A stretch of DNA of 12,893 nucleotides from an uncultured Gemmiger sp. GTDB taxonomy: Bacteria > Bacillota > Clostridia > Oscillospirales > Ruminococcaceae. The notes beneath the pieces were generated by a model. That model saw only the letters and a program-made list of their open reading frames with translations, ran no database searches and was not told where the DNA came from. Of this stretch, positions 1 to 7,580 are shown piece by piece (position 1 is the stretch's first letter; every line of letters begins with the position of its first letter). Both the position numbers and the translations under genes were made by a program. Location: assembly GCA_959018215.1 (NCBI GenBank), contig CAUEKL010000045.1, positions 1 to 12,893 of the forward strand, given 5' to 3'.

Positions 1-84
1 AATTACCGTAAAAATATACGTGGCTGCCGCCCGGCAGGAAAAAATGGTTACAAAAGAAAAATGAAAAATATGGCAAGGTATATC

Positions 85-124
85 CGGGTTTTGAGGAAGA
101 GAACCCGTCGAAAAGCATTATAAT
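85..124 (+). promoter_or_regulatory. Putative operon promoter with inverted repeat over the -35 region
   Basis: A perfect TATAAT -10 hexamer lies at 119-124 in AT-rich DNA, giving a predicted transcript start near 131 and an untranslated leader of about 65 bases that is purine-rich and without obvious structure. No acceptable -35 hexamer lies 16-18 bases upstream; TTGAGG at 91-96 would need a 22-base spacer. Instead an inverted repeat, CGGGTT at 85-90 and AACCCG at 102-107, is centred near 96, about where a -35 element would sit. A -10 with no -35 plus a dyad there is typical of a regulated, activator-dependent promoter. I see no clear catabolite-responsive (cre) element. The -10 is seen directly; the regulator site is inference. 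Confidence 0.55.
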
Positions 125-197
125 AGATAAAAAAAGAGAGAAAAGTAGAAACAAACTGTACAAAAACTCAAAAAACAGGCAAAGGAGGTGCCCGACC

Positions 198-1343
198 ATG
201 CGGCGTTATACGGTGGGAATTCTGGGGTCGGGGGTCATCAGTCGCACCTATCTGGCAGATATCCGTTCTTTTTATCATCAATTGCAGGTGACGGCCTGCG
301 CGGACCTTCTCCCGGAGCGGGCCGAAGCCCTGGCACGGGAATTTGAAGTCCCCCACGCCTGCACTGTGGAGCAGCTGCTCCGGGACCCGGACGTCGACAT
401 CGTGGTCAACCTGACCCCGCCCCAGTCCCATGTGGAGGTGGACCGGCAGATCCTGGAGGCCGGCAAGCACCTGTTCAGCGAAAAGCCCTTCGCCCCCACC
501 CTGGCCCAGGCCAAGGAAATTCTGGCCCTGGCTGCGCAAAAGGGACTGCAGGTGGGCTGTGCGCCCGATACCTTCCTGGCATCGGGGCTGCAGAGCGTCC
601 GGTATTATCTGGACAACGGGCTGATCGGAACGCCCTTTTTCGTCACCGCCAACATGACCAGCGCCGGGGTGGAAAGCTGGCACCCCAATCCGGGGCCCTT
701 CTACCGGGAAGGGGCCGGGCCGGTGATGGATATGGGACCTTATTACCTGTCCGCCATCGTCAGCCTGCTGGGGCCTATCCAAAGCATTGCGGCGTTCAGT
801 GTCCAACCCACGAAGGAACGCCGGGTCTGGGTGGGACCCCGGGCCGGTAGCACCGTTCCGGTACAGACGCCCACCCACTATTCGGCCATTCTCCGGCTGT
901 GCAGCGGGGCGGCGGTCAACCTGAACCTCAGCTTTGATGTGTACCGCTCGAACCTTCCCATGCTGGAAATCTACGGGGACAGCGGAACCCTGACCTATCC
1001 CGACCCCAATTTCGGCGGCGGGACCCCCACGGTGTACCGCAAGGAACAGTTCCTCAACACCATCTACCGCAAGGATGCGGAGGCGGACAGCAAGCGATTT
1101 TACGAATTGCCGGAAGTCTTTACCCAGGTCAAGGCCTACTCCCGGGGCATCGGGGTGCTGGATCTGGCCCGGGCCATCGACACCGGCGGGCAGAGCCGCA
1201 CGGGCGGACAGATGCTGCTGCATATCACCGAGGCACTGGAAGGGCTGCTGCTGGCGGCAAAGCAGGGCGGGGTTTACCAAATGACCACCACCTGTGAACG
1301 GCCGGCACCCCTCACTCCCGGGTGCGCTCCCGATCAGGTTTAA
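198..1343 (+). CDS. Gfo/Idh/MocA family NAD(P)-dependent oxidoreductase
   Basis: A 381-residue cytoplasmic dehydrogenase of the glucose-fructose oxidoreductase / inositol dehydrogenase family, which oxidises a sugar or cyclitol hydroxyl to a ketone or the reverse. The N-terminal Rossmann fold shows GILGSGVIS (residues 7-15), and the family EKP motif is at 95-97 with the expected catalytic lysine K96. The C-terminal substrate domain carries PFYREGAGPVMDMGPYY at about 167-183, where other members have a D-x-G-x-H motif; here the position of the usual histidine is tyrosine. Length is normal for the family. The start is set by a strong AAAGGAGG at 181-188. It is the first gene of the operon, followed by a VOC protein and a TIM-barrel isomerase-like protein, a partnership seen in pathways that use keto-sugar intermediates. 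Family is certain; the substrate is unknown. Confidence 0.93.
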   Translation: MRRYTVGILGSGVISRTYLADIRSFYHQLQVTACADLLPERAEALAREFEVPHACTVEQLLRDPDVDIVVNLTPPQSHVEVDRQILEAGKHLFSEKPFAPTLAQAKEILALAAQKGLQVGCAPDTFLASGLQSVRYYLDNGLIGTPFFVTANMTSAGVESWHPNPGPFYREGAGPVMDMGPYYLSAIVSLLGPIQSIAAFSVQPTKERRVWVGPRAGSTVPVQTPTHYSAILRLCSGAAVNLNLSFDVYRSNLPMLEIYGDSGTLTYPDPNFGGGTPTVYRKEQFLNTIYRKDAEADSKRFYELPEVFTQVKAYSRGIGVLDLARAIDTGGQSRTGGQMLLHITEALEGLLLAAKQGGVYQMTTTCERPAPLTPGCAPDQV

Positions 1344-1367
1344 GTGCAATCCGCCCTTGGAGAGGGG

Positions 1368-1401
1368 CTTTATAAACTACTACATTCCATTTATAAAGGA
1401 G
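1368..1401 (+). promoter_or_regulatory. Inverted repeat overlapping the VOC 1 ribosome binding site
   Basis: Two copies of the self-complementary octamer TTTATAAA lie at 1369-1376 and 1390-1397. With flanking bases they form a 9-bp inverted repeat, CTTTATAAA / TTTATAAAG (1368-1376 and 1390-1398), with a 13-base loop. The 3' arm runs into the ribosome binding site AAAGGAG (1395-1401) of the next gene. It could weakly hide that site in the mRNA or bind a protein as DNA. The AT-only stem is not very stable, so function is uncertain. The ribosome binding site itself decides the start of the next gene at 1410. Confidence 0.35.
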
Positions 1402-1409
1402 AAAAGATC

Positions 1410-1874
1410 ATGGCAGGTATCGTAGGAACAAATCTTGTGGCACAGGTTGGCTTCATCGTCAAGGACGTGGAGACCGCCAAAAAGAAGTGGGCGGAATTCC
1501 TGGGCATGGATGTGCCCGAAACCCAGCCCATCGGCGATTACGCCGTCACCCATACCGAATACAAGGGCGAACCCGCCCCCGAAGCCTACTGCTGGATGGC
1601 CTTTTTCGACGTGGGCCCCGGCATGCAGCTGGAGCTGATCCAGCCCAACGACAAGCCGTCCACCTGGCGCAGCTTCCTGGAGGAACACGGCGAAGGCATC
1701 CACCATGTGGCCTTCCAGATCAAGGATTCCAAGGCCTGCGTGGCCAAGGCCGAAGCAGCAGGGCTCAAGCTGGTACAGCGGGGCATTTACGGCGATGGAA
1801 GCGGCGAGTATAATTATCTGGACGCGCCGGAACTGAAGTGCGTTGTGGAACTGCTGGAAAGCTACAACCACTGA
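1410..1874 (+). CDS. VOC superfamily (glyoxalase/epimerase fold) protein 1
   Basis: A 154-residue vicinal-oxygen-chelate protein, the fold of glyoxalase I and methylmalonyl-CoA epimerase. The start at 1410 is preferred over in-frame upstream codons because AAAGGAG lies at 1395-1401, just upstream, and the protein then begins at the expected first beta strand. The four metal-ligand positions of the family all hold metal-binding residues: Q12 in the first strand, E75 in MQLELIQP, H98/H99 in GEGIHHVAF, and E147 in the last strand. Such enzymes usually use the metal to stabilise an enediolate from a 2-keto or 2-hydroxy compound during epimerisation, isomerisation or dioxygen chemistry. It lies between a sugar dehydrogenase and a TIM barrel, so a keto-sugar or sugar-acid substrate is plausible. 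A divergent paralogue is at 8415-8870. Exact reaction unknown. Confidence 0.88.
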   Translation: MAGIVGTNLVAQVGFIVKDVETAKKKWAEFLGMDVPETQPIGDYAVTHTEYKGEPAPEAYCWMAFFDVGPGMQLELIQPNDKPSTWRSFLEEHGEGIHHVAFQIKDSKACVAKAEAAGLKLVQRGIYGDGSGEYNYLDAPELKCVVELLESYNH

Positions 1875-1908
1875 TTTTATCTGAACGGCAGAAAGGCAGG
1901 CATACATC

Positions 1909-2724
1909 ATGCGGCTGGGAACCTCTTCTCCTCTTGCACATACCTCCCCGGAAGACTGGGCGCGGCGGCACCGGCAGCTGGGCCTTGGGGCCATCAATTT
2001 CCCCCTGACCTGCGAGGATGATCCCGCTCTCGCGGATGCATATGCCGCCTGTGCCCGCGCCCAGGGCCTGCAGCTGGCGGAGGTGGGGGTGTGGCGCAAC
2101 ATGCTGGACCCCGACGCCGAAAAGCGGGAAAAGGCGGTGCAGTACGCCATCGGTCAGCTGGAACTGGCCGACCGCATCGGCGCGGCCTGCTGCGTGAACA
2201 TCCTGGGCGCCCGGGGTGCCCGCTGGGACGGAGCCTACAAGGAGAACTTCGACCCCGAAACCTGGCAGATGGGGGTGGCGGTGATCCGCCGCATCATCGA
2301 CGCGGTACAGCCCCGGCACACCTATTTCACCATCGAGTCCATGCCCTGGATGTACCCCACCGGCCCCGACGAGTACCTGCACTTGCTGGAAGATGTGGAC
2401 CGGGACCGGTTTGCGGTGCACCTGGATGTGTTCAACTGGATCACCAGTGCCCGCCGGTATTTCTGCAACGAAGATTTTGTGGACGAGTGCTTTGAAAAGC
2501 TCGGCCCCTATGTCAGGAGCTGCCACCTCAAGGATGTCCGGCTTGAGGAAGCGTACACCCTGCACCTGACCGAGACCAGCCCGGGAAAAGGCGGCGTCAA
2601 TCTGCGCCACCTGATCCGCACGGCGGAACGGTACAACCCGGACATGCCCTTTGTCATAGAGCATCTGGACAGCGATGAGGCCTATCTGCAGAGCGTTGCC
2701 TATGTCCAGTCGCTCGCCGAATAG
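1909..2724 (+). CDS. Sugar phosphate isomerase/epimerase family (xylose isomerase-like TIM barrel)
   Basis: A 271-residue TIM-barrel protein of the AP-endonuclease-2 / xylose-isomerase-like family. Acidic and histidine residues lie where the family binds its divalent metal: E143 in TIESMPW, D173 in HLDVFNW, H206 in CHLKDV and E251 in FVIEHLD. Members isomerise or epimerise sugars, dehydrate inosose, or cleave keto-glycosides. The start at 1909 follows a moderate AAAGG/GGCAGG site and lies 34 bases after VOC 1. Together with the Gfo/Idh/MocA enzyme this resembles the pairing seen in inositol breakdown and in C-glycoside cleavage (a dehydrogenase makes a 3-keto sugar, a TIM-barrel metalloenzyme acts on it). 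The small DUF6379-type partner subunit of known C-glycosidases is not present, so that role is only a hypothesis. Confidence 0.88.
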   Translation: MRLGTSSPLAHTSPEDWARRHRQLGLGAINFPLTCEDDPALADAYAACARAQGLQLAEVGVWRNMLDPDAEKREKAVQYAIGQLELADRIGAACCVNILGARGARWDGAYKENFDPETWQMGVAVIRRIIDAVQPRHTYFTIESMPWMYPTGPDEYLHLLEDVDRDRFAVHLDVFNWITSARRYFCNEDFVDECFEKLGPYVRSCHLKDVRLEEAYTLHLTETSPGKGGVNLRHLIRTAERYNPDMPFVIEHLDSDEAYLQSVAYVQSLAE

Positions 2725-2770
2725 AAACCGTTTATCTCACACTGAAAAAAATGGAAAAGGAGAATCAACC

Positions 2771-4159
2771 ATGAAAAAGAAACTGGCCATCACGCTTGCA
2801 GCCGCCATGTCCATGGCGCTGGTCCTGAACGCCTGCGGCGGCACCGGCGGGTCCGGCAGCACCGAGGAAGCCGATCCCTCTTCGGCCACGGCGGAAGCCG
2901 CCGGTTCCTCCACCTCCGGGGATATCGTCTGGTGGGGCTGGACGCCCGGCTCCCCCACCAACGAAAGCTATATCGCCGAGTTCAACAAGGTCTATCCGGA
3001 CATCCACGTGACCTGGAAGCAGACCACCATCGACGACTATGACGCCGCCATCCGCCCGGCGCTGGCCAACGGCGCGGGCGTGGATGCCTTCGAGGTCTCG
3101 GCCGGTTCGGCCAACGGCGGTATCCAGGTGTTCGGCGGCCAGGCTGCGGACCTGACCGAGGACATCAAGGCGGCTCTGGGCGAGGATTACGCCGACAAGA
3201 TCAGCGAATCCGCCATCAGCACCATGACGGTGGACGGCCAGCTGAAGGCCATCGGCGTGGGCACCGTGTACGCCGGCAACCTGTGGATCAACAAGGACCT
3301 GTTCGACAAGTACAACGTGGAGATCCCCACCGACATGGAAAGCTGGAAGGCTGCCTGCGAAACCTTTGAGGCCAACGGCATCATCGGCTTTGTGCAGGGT
3401 GCCGGTCAGGGCGCGTTCAACATGGATACCTTCCATGCCATCTGCGACAACGTGGAACCCGGTGCCTTCACTGCGGCCTGCCGCGGCGAGCGCGACTGGA
3501 CCGACCCCGTCTTCACGCAGGCCCTGGATCTGTGGAAGAGCCTGTTTGACGAAGGCATCATGCAGGAAGGCGCCCTGGGCATCATGCAGTTCCCTGAAGC
3601 CAACAACCTGTTCATGTCCCAGCAGGCCGCCATGGTCATGATGGGCTCCTGGTACACCTCCAACTGCCTGCCCGATACCATGCAGGCGGCCATTGAGGCG
3701 GCTTCCTCCACCGCAGAACCCTTCACCATGATCCCCATCAACTTCCCCGACATCGCCGGTACCGGCAATGTGGGCTCCATGTTCGGCGACCTGGACTATG
3801 CCACCGCCGTTGCCGCTGAAGGCGAAAACGTGGAAGCTGCCAAGACCTTTGCCCTGTGGCTGGGCACCTCCGACGAAGGCCAGCAGATGATCGCCGACAG
3901 CCTGAACGTCGTGCCCATCCGCAAGGACATCACCCCCGACTGGGACAACGTGACCCTGGTGAACCCGGACGCCCAGAACGAGGCTGTCCAGAACTACCTC
4001 AGCGAAGCCATGGCCAGCGGTGACAACCCCCGCTTTGCCGATATCAGTGCCGACATGAACACCGCCATGACCGATGTGCTGGCCGGTGTTGCCAGCGGCA
4101 CCATGACCTCTGCCGACGGCGCTGCCTACCTGGCTGAAGTGCAGGCCGACAGCCAGTAA
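2771..4159 (+). CDS. Sugar ABC transporter substrate-binding lipoprotein (CUT1 type)
   Basis: A 462-residue extracellular solute-binding protein. It begins with a lipoprotein signal peptide: lysines at 2-4, a hydrophobic stretch, and the lipobox LNAC with the acylated cysteine C22. A low-complexity Gly/Ser/Glu/Ala linker of about 27 residues follows, then the binding domain from about residue 50, opening with DIVWWGWTPG as in family 1 carbohydrate-binding proteins. The start at 2771 is chosen because of AAAAGGAG at 2756-2763 and the signal peptide; upstream in-frame codons run into the preceding gene. It is anchored outside the membrane and should hand oligosaccharides to the two permeases that follow. 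The GH43 and GH10 neighbours point to xylo-oligosaccharides. A strong stem-loop after the stop probably lets it be made in excess over the permeases. Confidence 0.95.
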   Translation: MKKKLAITLAAAMSMALVLNACGGTGGSGSTEEADPSSATAEAAGSSTSGDIVWWGWTPGSPTNESYIAEFNKVYPDIHVTWKQTTIDDYDAAIRPALANGAGVDAFEVSAGSANGGIQVFGGQAADLTEDIKAALGEDYADKISESAISTMTVDGQLKAIGVGTVYAGNLWINKDLFDKYNVEIPTDMESWKAACETFEANGIIGFVQGAGQGAFNMDTFHAICDNVEPGAFTAACRGERDWTDPVFTQALDLWKSLFDEGIMQEGALGIMQFPEANNLFMSQQAAMVMMGSWYTSNCLPDTMQAAIEAASSTAEPFTMIPINFPDIAGTGNVGSMFGDLDYATAVAAEGENVEAAKTFALWLGTSDEGQQMIADSLNVVPIRKDITPDWDNVTLVNPDAQNEAVQNYLSEAMASGDNPRFADISADMNTAMTDVLAGVASGTMTSADGAAYLAEVQADSQ

Positions 4160-4197
4160 TTCCCGCAGCACGCGGCTGCCTTTTCGGGTATGGTTTC

Positions 4198-4231
4198 AGT
4201 GTTAGGAGCACCGGCGTGTGCTCCTAACACT
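4198..4231 (+). repeat. Perfect 14-bp inverted repeat between binding protein and permease genes
   Basis: AGTGTTAGGAGCAC (4198-4211) and GTGCTCCTAACACT (4218-4231) are exact reverse complements separated by a 6-base loop, CGGCGT. Only a short TTTA follows, not a long U-run, so this is better read as an mRNA-stabilising or partially attenuating hairpin than a full terminator. Such structures after the binding-protein gene of sugar transport operons (malE is the classic case) protect the upstream message and raise binding-protein levels over permeases. The repeat is seen directly; its role is inferred from position. Confidence 0.8.
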
Positions 4232-4282
4232 TTATACCCCCGACTCCCGCCAATCCACACTGCAATGTCGAGGTGACAGTTT

Positions 4283-5158
4283 GTGAAACAGATACAGCGA
4301 AAGAAATCCACGCAGATCAACGGCTTGCCCTGGGTCATCCCGGCACTGCTGTTCCTGGTCATCATCATCTATTACTCCATTTTCTATACCTTCAACCTTT
4401 CCACGCTGGACTGGGACGGTCTAAGCCCCAATCCCGAACGGGTGGGCGTGCAGAATTTCGTGGATCTGTTCACAGACCATGTTTTCTGGCTCTGCCTGAA
4501 AAACACCGTCCTGTACTTCGTGATCACCTTTGTGATCCAGCAGATCCTGGGCTTTCTGTTTGCCGCCATCCTGCATTCGGACGTAAAGCTGCCCACGGTG
4601 CATAAATGCCTGGTCTTCATCCCCACTGTTCTGGCTCCGGCCACCATGGCGCCGGTGTTCCGGCTCATGTTCTCCCCCCAGGGCATGCTGCAGTCCGCCT
4701 TTGACGCCCTGGGCCTGAACATCACGGTGAACTGGCTGGCCAACCCTCACACGGCGCTGTTCGTGCTCATGGTCATCTGCATCTGGCAGAACACCGGTAT
4801 GAGCTTCATTCTGTACTACGCCGCCATGAGCCAGATCGACCGCGAGATCATGGAAGCTGCCCGCATTGACGGCGCCAGCAACCTGCGGGTGCTGTGGAGC
4901 ATCGTGGCGCCCCACTGCAAAGGCACCACTGTATCCCTGGGGATGCTGGGAGTCATCGGCGCCCTCAAGACCTTTGACATCCCCTATCTGATCACCACCG
5001 GCGGCCCCAACCATGCCACCGAGTTCCTGGGCACCTACATCTACCGCCAGGGCATCCGCCAGTCCCATCTGGGGTATGCGGCGGCACTTTCGGTGGTGCT
5101 GCTGGTGCTCGCCATCGTCGGCGCCCTGCTCACCCACCGTGCCAGCAAAGGAGACTGA
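4283..5158 (+). CDS. Carbohydrate ABC transporter permease 1 (MalF/UgpA-like)
   Basis: A 291-residue inner membrane protein of the binding-protein-dependent transport family. Hydrophobic segments lie near residues 17-38, 72-98, 108-130, 157-182, 215-235 and 264-285, giving the usual six. The EAA loop that contacts the ATPase is present at about 190-210, reading EAARIDGASN followed by a proline-containing turn. The start is GTG at 4283 after GAGGTGA at 4270-4276. Its N-terminal polar stretch (residues 1-12) is cytoplasmic. It pairs with the permease beginning 6 bases after its stop to form the channel. No ATPase gene is present nearby, so a shared MsmX/UgpC-type ATPase encoded elsewhere is expected. 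Confidence 0.95.
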   Translation: MKQIQRKKSTQINGLPWVIPALLFLVIIIYYSIFYTFNLSTLDWDGLSPNPERVGVQNFVDLFTDHVFWLCLKNTVLYFVITFVIQQILGFLFAAILHSDVKLPTVHKCLVFIPTVLAPATMAPVFRLMFSPQGMLQSAFDALGLNITVNWLANPHTALFVLMVICIWQNTGMSFILYYAAMSQIDREIMEAARIDGASNLRVLWSIVAPHCKGTTVSLGMLGVIGALKTFDIPYLITTGGPNHATEFLGTYIYRQGIRQSHLGYAAALSVVLLVLAIVGALLTHRASKGD

Positions 5159-5164
5159 TGTTTT

Positions 5165-5953
5165 ATGTTTGAGATCCGGACGAAAAAAAGCAAGATCCTG
5201 CTCCAGCTGGTTCTGCTGCTCATGACCATCCCCTACGTGCTGCCCCTGATCCAGATGGTGCTGGGCTCCCTGGGCGGTACCGGCATTATGAACTACAAGG
5301 CGGTGTGGGACACCGGCGTGGTGCCCACCTACTTCCGCAACTCCCTCATTGTGGCGGTGTGCGTCATTGTCCTGGTATATATCTTCAGCATGACGGCAGG
5401 CTTCGGTTTTGCCAAGCTGCACATCCGCGGCAAGGAGATCTACTTCTGGGCCATCCTCATCGCCCTGACCCTGCCGGAAGTCATCCTGCTCACCCCGCTG
5501 TTCGTCACTTTCCAGAAACTGCACATGTACAACACCCTGTTTGCGGTCATCCTGCCCATTGCGGCGCTGCAGCTGCCTTTTTCCATCCTGCTGGCCCGCA
5601 ATTTTGATGAGGGCATCCCCAGTGAGCTGATGGAAGCCGCCCGCATCGACGGGGCCAACGTGTGGCAGATCTTTTACAGCATTATCCTCCCGCTGACCAA
5701 GCCCATCGCTTCGGCCATTGTGGTGCTCACCCTTATCAGCGCGTGGAACTCCTACCTGATGCCCCTGGTCTTTTTGCAGTCCCCGGACCTGCAGGTGGTC
5801 ACCCTGCTGCCCCAGTACTTCCAGGGCGAGTTCACCAACGACCAGACCAAGATCCTGGCTGCGGCCGTCATGACTGCGGTGCCGGAAATCCTGGCCTACC
5901 TGCTGATGCAGAAGAACTTTGAAAAGGGCATGAGCGCCGGCGCGCTGAAATGA
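5165..5953 (+). CDS. Carbohydrate ABC transporter permease 2 (MalG/UgpE-like)
   Basis: A 262-residue membrane protein, second half of the sugar channel. Hydrophobic segments are visible near residues 10-35, 58-83, 92-116, 122-145 and 180-205, with a final one near 230-253. The EAA motif sits at about 157-178 with EAARIDGANVW, closely matching that of permease 1. The start at 5165 follows AAAGGAG at 5147-5153; an ATG at 5158 would stop after four codons. It is slightly shorter at the N terminus than many MalG-type proteins (about 275-280 residues). The stop TGA overlaps an ATG (ATGA at 5950-5953), but the next gene probably starts further on. Confidence 0.95.
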   Translation: MFEIRTKKSKILLQLVLLLMTIPYVLPLIQMVLGSLGGTGIMNYKAVWDTGVVPTYFRNSLIVAVCVIVLVYIFSMTAGFGFAKLHIRGKEIYFWAILIALTLPEVILLTPLFVTFQKLHMYNTLFAVILPIAALQLPFSILLARNFDEGIPSELMEAARIDGANVWQIFYSIILPLTKPIASAIVVLTLISAWNSYLMPLVFLQSPDLQVVTLLPQYFQGEFTNDQTKILAAAVMTAVPEILAYLLMQKNFEKGMSAGALK

Positions 5954-5959
5954 GAAAGG
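5954..5959 (+). promoter_or_regulatory. Ribosome binding site deciding the GH43 start
   Basis: GAAAGG at 5954-5959 is 8 bases upstream of ATG 5968. The alternative ATG at 5950, overlapping the permease stop, has no purine-rich site before it. The 5968 start also gives the conserved N terminus of the GH43 xylosidase family (MKIQNPVLTGF). Confidence 0.7.
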
Positions 5960-5967
5960 CAACAACC

Positions 5968-7578
5968 ATGAAAATCCAAAATCCTGTCCTGACCGGGTTC
6001 CATGCCGACCCTTCCATGATCCGGGTGGGGGATACCTACTATATCGCCAACTCCACCTTTGAGTGGTTCCCCGGCGTGCGGGTGCATGAATCCAAGGACC
6101 TGGTGCACTGGAAGTACACCACCTCCATCCTGGACCGGGTGGAACTGCTGGACATGAAAGGCGACCCCTGCTCCGGCGGCATCTGGGCCCCCGACCTCTC
6201 CTACGCGGACGGCAGGTTCTGGCTGGTATACACCAACGTGCAGGTGGTGGAAGGCGCCTTCAAGGACATGCAGAACTACCTTACCGTCGCCGAGGACATC
6301 CACGGCCCCTGGTGCGACCCCATCCCCCTGAACGGCGTGGGCTTCGACGCCTCCCTGTTCCATGACGAGGACGGCCGCAAGTACCTGATCCAGCAGACCT
6401 GGGACCACCGGGAATACCACAATGCCTTCAACGGCCTGACCCTGACCGAGTACGATGCCGAAAACCGCTGCCTGAAACCGGAGACCGCCCGGATCGTCTA
6501 CCGGGGCACTTCGGTCAAGACGGTGGAAGGCCCCCACCTGTACCGGATCAACGGCTGGTACTACCTCTTTGCCGCCCAGGGCGGCACCACCTACACCCAC
6601 CAGGAAGTGGTGGCCCGCTCCCGCGATCTGTGGGGACCCTATGAGACCGAACCCGGGGAACCCTTCCTGACCAACTTCGACACCCCCAACCATCCGTTGC
6701 AAAAGCAGGGCCACGGCGCCCTGGTGCAGACCCCCGGCGGGGAGTGGTATTACGCTTCCCTGTGTGCCCGTCCGCTCCACCACGAGACCGAGAGCATCTA
6801 CGACCCCCGGGGCTGGTGCCCGCTGGGCCGGGAGACCAGCATCCAGAAGGTTTTCTGGTACAAGGACGGCTGGCCCCGGGTGGTGGGCGGCCACGGCGGC
6901 CTGGTCCAGGTGGATGCCCCCGCGGATGCAAAGGAAACACCGGTGCCGGATATCAGCCGGGTACGGGACGAGTTTGAAGCCGACCACCTGGACGGGGAGT
7001 GGAATACCCTGCGGGTGCCCTTCGGCCCCCGCATGGGCAGGGTGGGCGGCGGCAGCCTGCAGCTCATCGGCCGCGGGTCCCTGTCCAACCGGCTGGATGT
7101 CTCGCTGGTGGCCCGGCGCTGGCGCCACTTTGCCTTTACCGCCACCACCTGCCTGACCTTTACCCCCTACAGCTACCAGTCCATGGCCGGCCTGGCCAAC
7201 TACTACAACAGCGAGCACTGGTCCTGGATCTTTGTGACCCGGGACGATGCGGGCCAGAAGGTCCTGGAAGTGGCGGAGTGCGATCACAGAGCCTACCGCT
7301 CCTTCCTGCGGGACAAGGCCGTGGCGGTGCCGGACGGGGTGGAAAAAGTCTGGCTGCGCACGGTGGTGGGCCATCTTTCCTACCATTACGAGTATTCCTT
7401 CAACGGCAGCGACTGGCAGACCGTGCCGGTCACCCTGGATGCCAAGGTCCTCTCCGACGACTATGTGTGTTCCCATTACGGCGGATTCTTCACCGGCGCC
7501 TTTGTGGGGCTGGCCGCCGTGGATTATTCGGGATACGGCTCCACGGCCACATTTGATTTCTTTGAGTATCAGGCCTGA
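5968..7578 (+). CDS. xynB: GH43 (subfamily 11-like) xylan 1,4-beta-xylosidase
   Basis: A 536-residue glycoside hydrolase family 43 enzyme, very similar in layout to Selenomonas ruminantium SXA. It should release D-xylose from the non-reducing end of xylo-oligosaccharides and may also have alpha-L-arabinofuranosidase activity. The five-bladed propeller spans about residues 1-320, with the inverting triad D14 (general base, in HADPS), D127 (in GFDASLF) and E187 (general acid, in VEGPHLY), matching D14, D127 and E186 of SXA. The GGIWAPDLSYADG signature is at 70-82. The C-terminal concanavalin-like beta-sandwich (about 335-536) supplies part of the active-site rim in SXA. No signal peptide is present, so it acts in the cytoplasm on imported sugar. 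Length is full for the family. The gene follows the permease with 14 bases between stop and start. Confidence 0.95.
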   Translation: MKIQNPVLTGFHADPSMIRVGDTYYIANSTFEWFPGVRVHESKDLVHWKYTTSILDRVELLDMKGDPCSGGIWAPDLSYADGRFWLVYTNVQVVEGAFKDMQNYLTVAEDIHGPWCDPIPLNGVGFDASLFHDEDGRKYLIQQTWDHREYHNAFNGLTLTEYDAENRCLKPETARIVYRGTSVKTVEGPHLYRINGWYYLFAAQGGTTYTHQEVVARSRDLWGPYETEPGEPFLTNFDTPNHPLQKQGHGALVQTPGGEWYYASLCARPLHHETESIYDPRGWCPLGRETSIQKVFWYKDGWPRVVGGHGGLVQVDAPADAKETPVPDISRVRDEFEADHLDGEWNTLRVPFGPRMGRVGGGSLQLIGRGSLSNRLDVSLVARRWRHFAFTATTCLTFTPYSYQSMAGLANYYNSEHWSWIFVTRDDAGQKVLEVAECDHRAYRSFLRDKAVAVPDGVEKVWLRTVVGHLSYHYEYSFNGSDWQTVPVTLDAKVLSDDYVCSHYGGFFTGAFVGLAAVDYSGYGSTATFDFFEYQA

Positions 7579-7580
7579 AC

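Noticed and set aside
24..37. Small hairpin CTGCC/GGCAG near the window start as a terminator of an upstream gene
   Set aside because: The stem is only 5 bp and is followed on the + strand by A residues, not T; the - strand T-run is several bases away. Too weak to call.
4265..4276. Three-codon upstream frame (ATG TCG AGG TGA) over the permease 1 ribosome binding site
   Set aside because: It has no ribosome binding site of its own and is short enough to be chance.
4421..5965. Long open frame (514 codons) on the - strand across the permease genes
   Set aside because: It is antisense to two clear membrane permeases. Its protein is rich in His, Gln, Asp and Gly with no domain, as expected for a reverse frame of GC-rich coding DNA.
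5896..7476. Long open frame (526 codons) on the - strand opposite GH43
   Set aside because: The + strand encodes a full-length enzyme with its catalytic triad. The reverse frame is Val/Gly/His-rich and has no recognisable motif.
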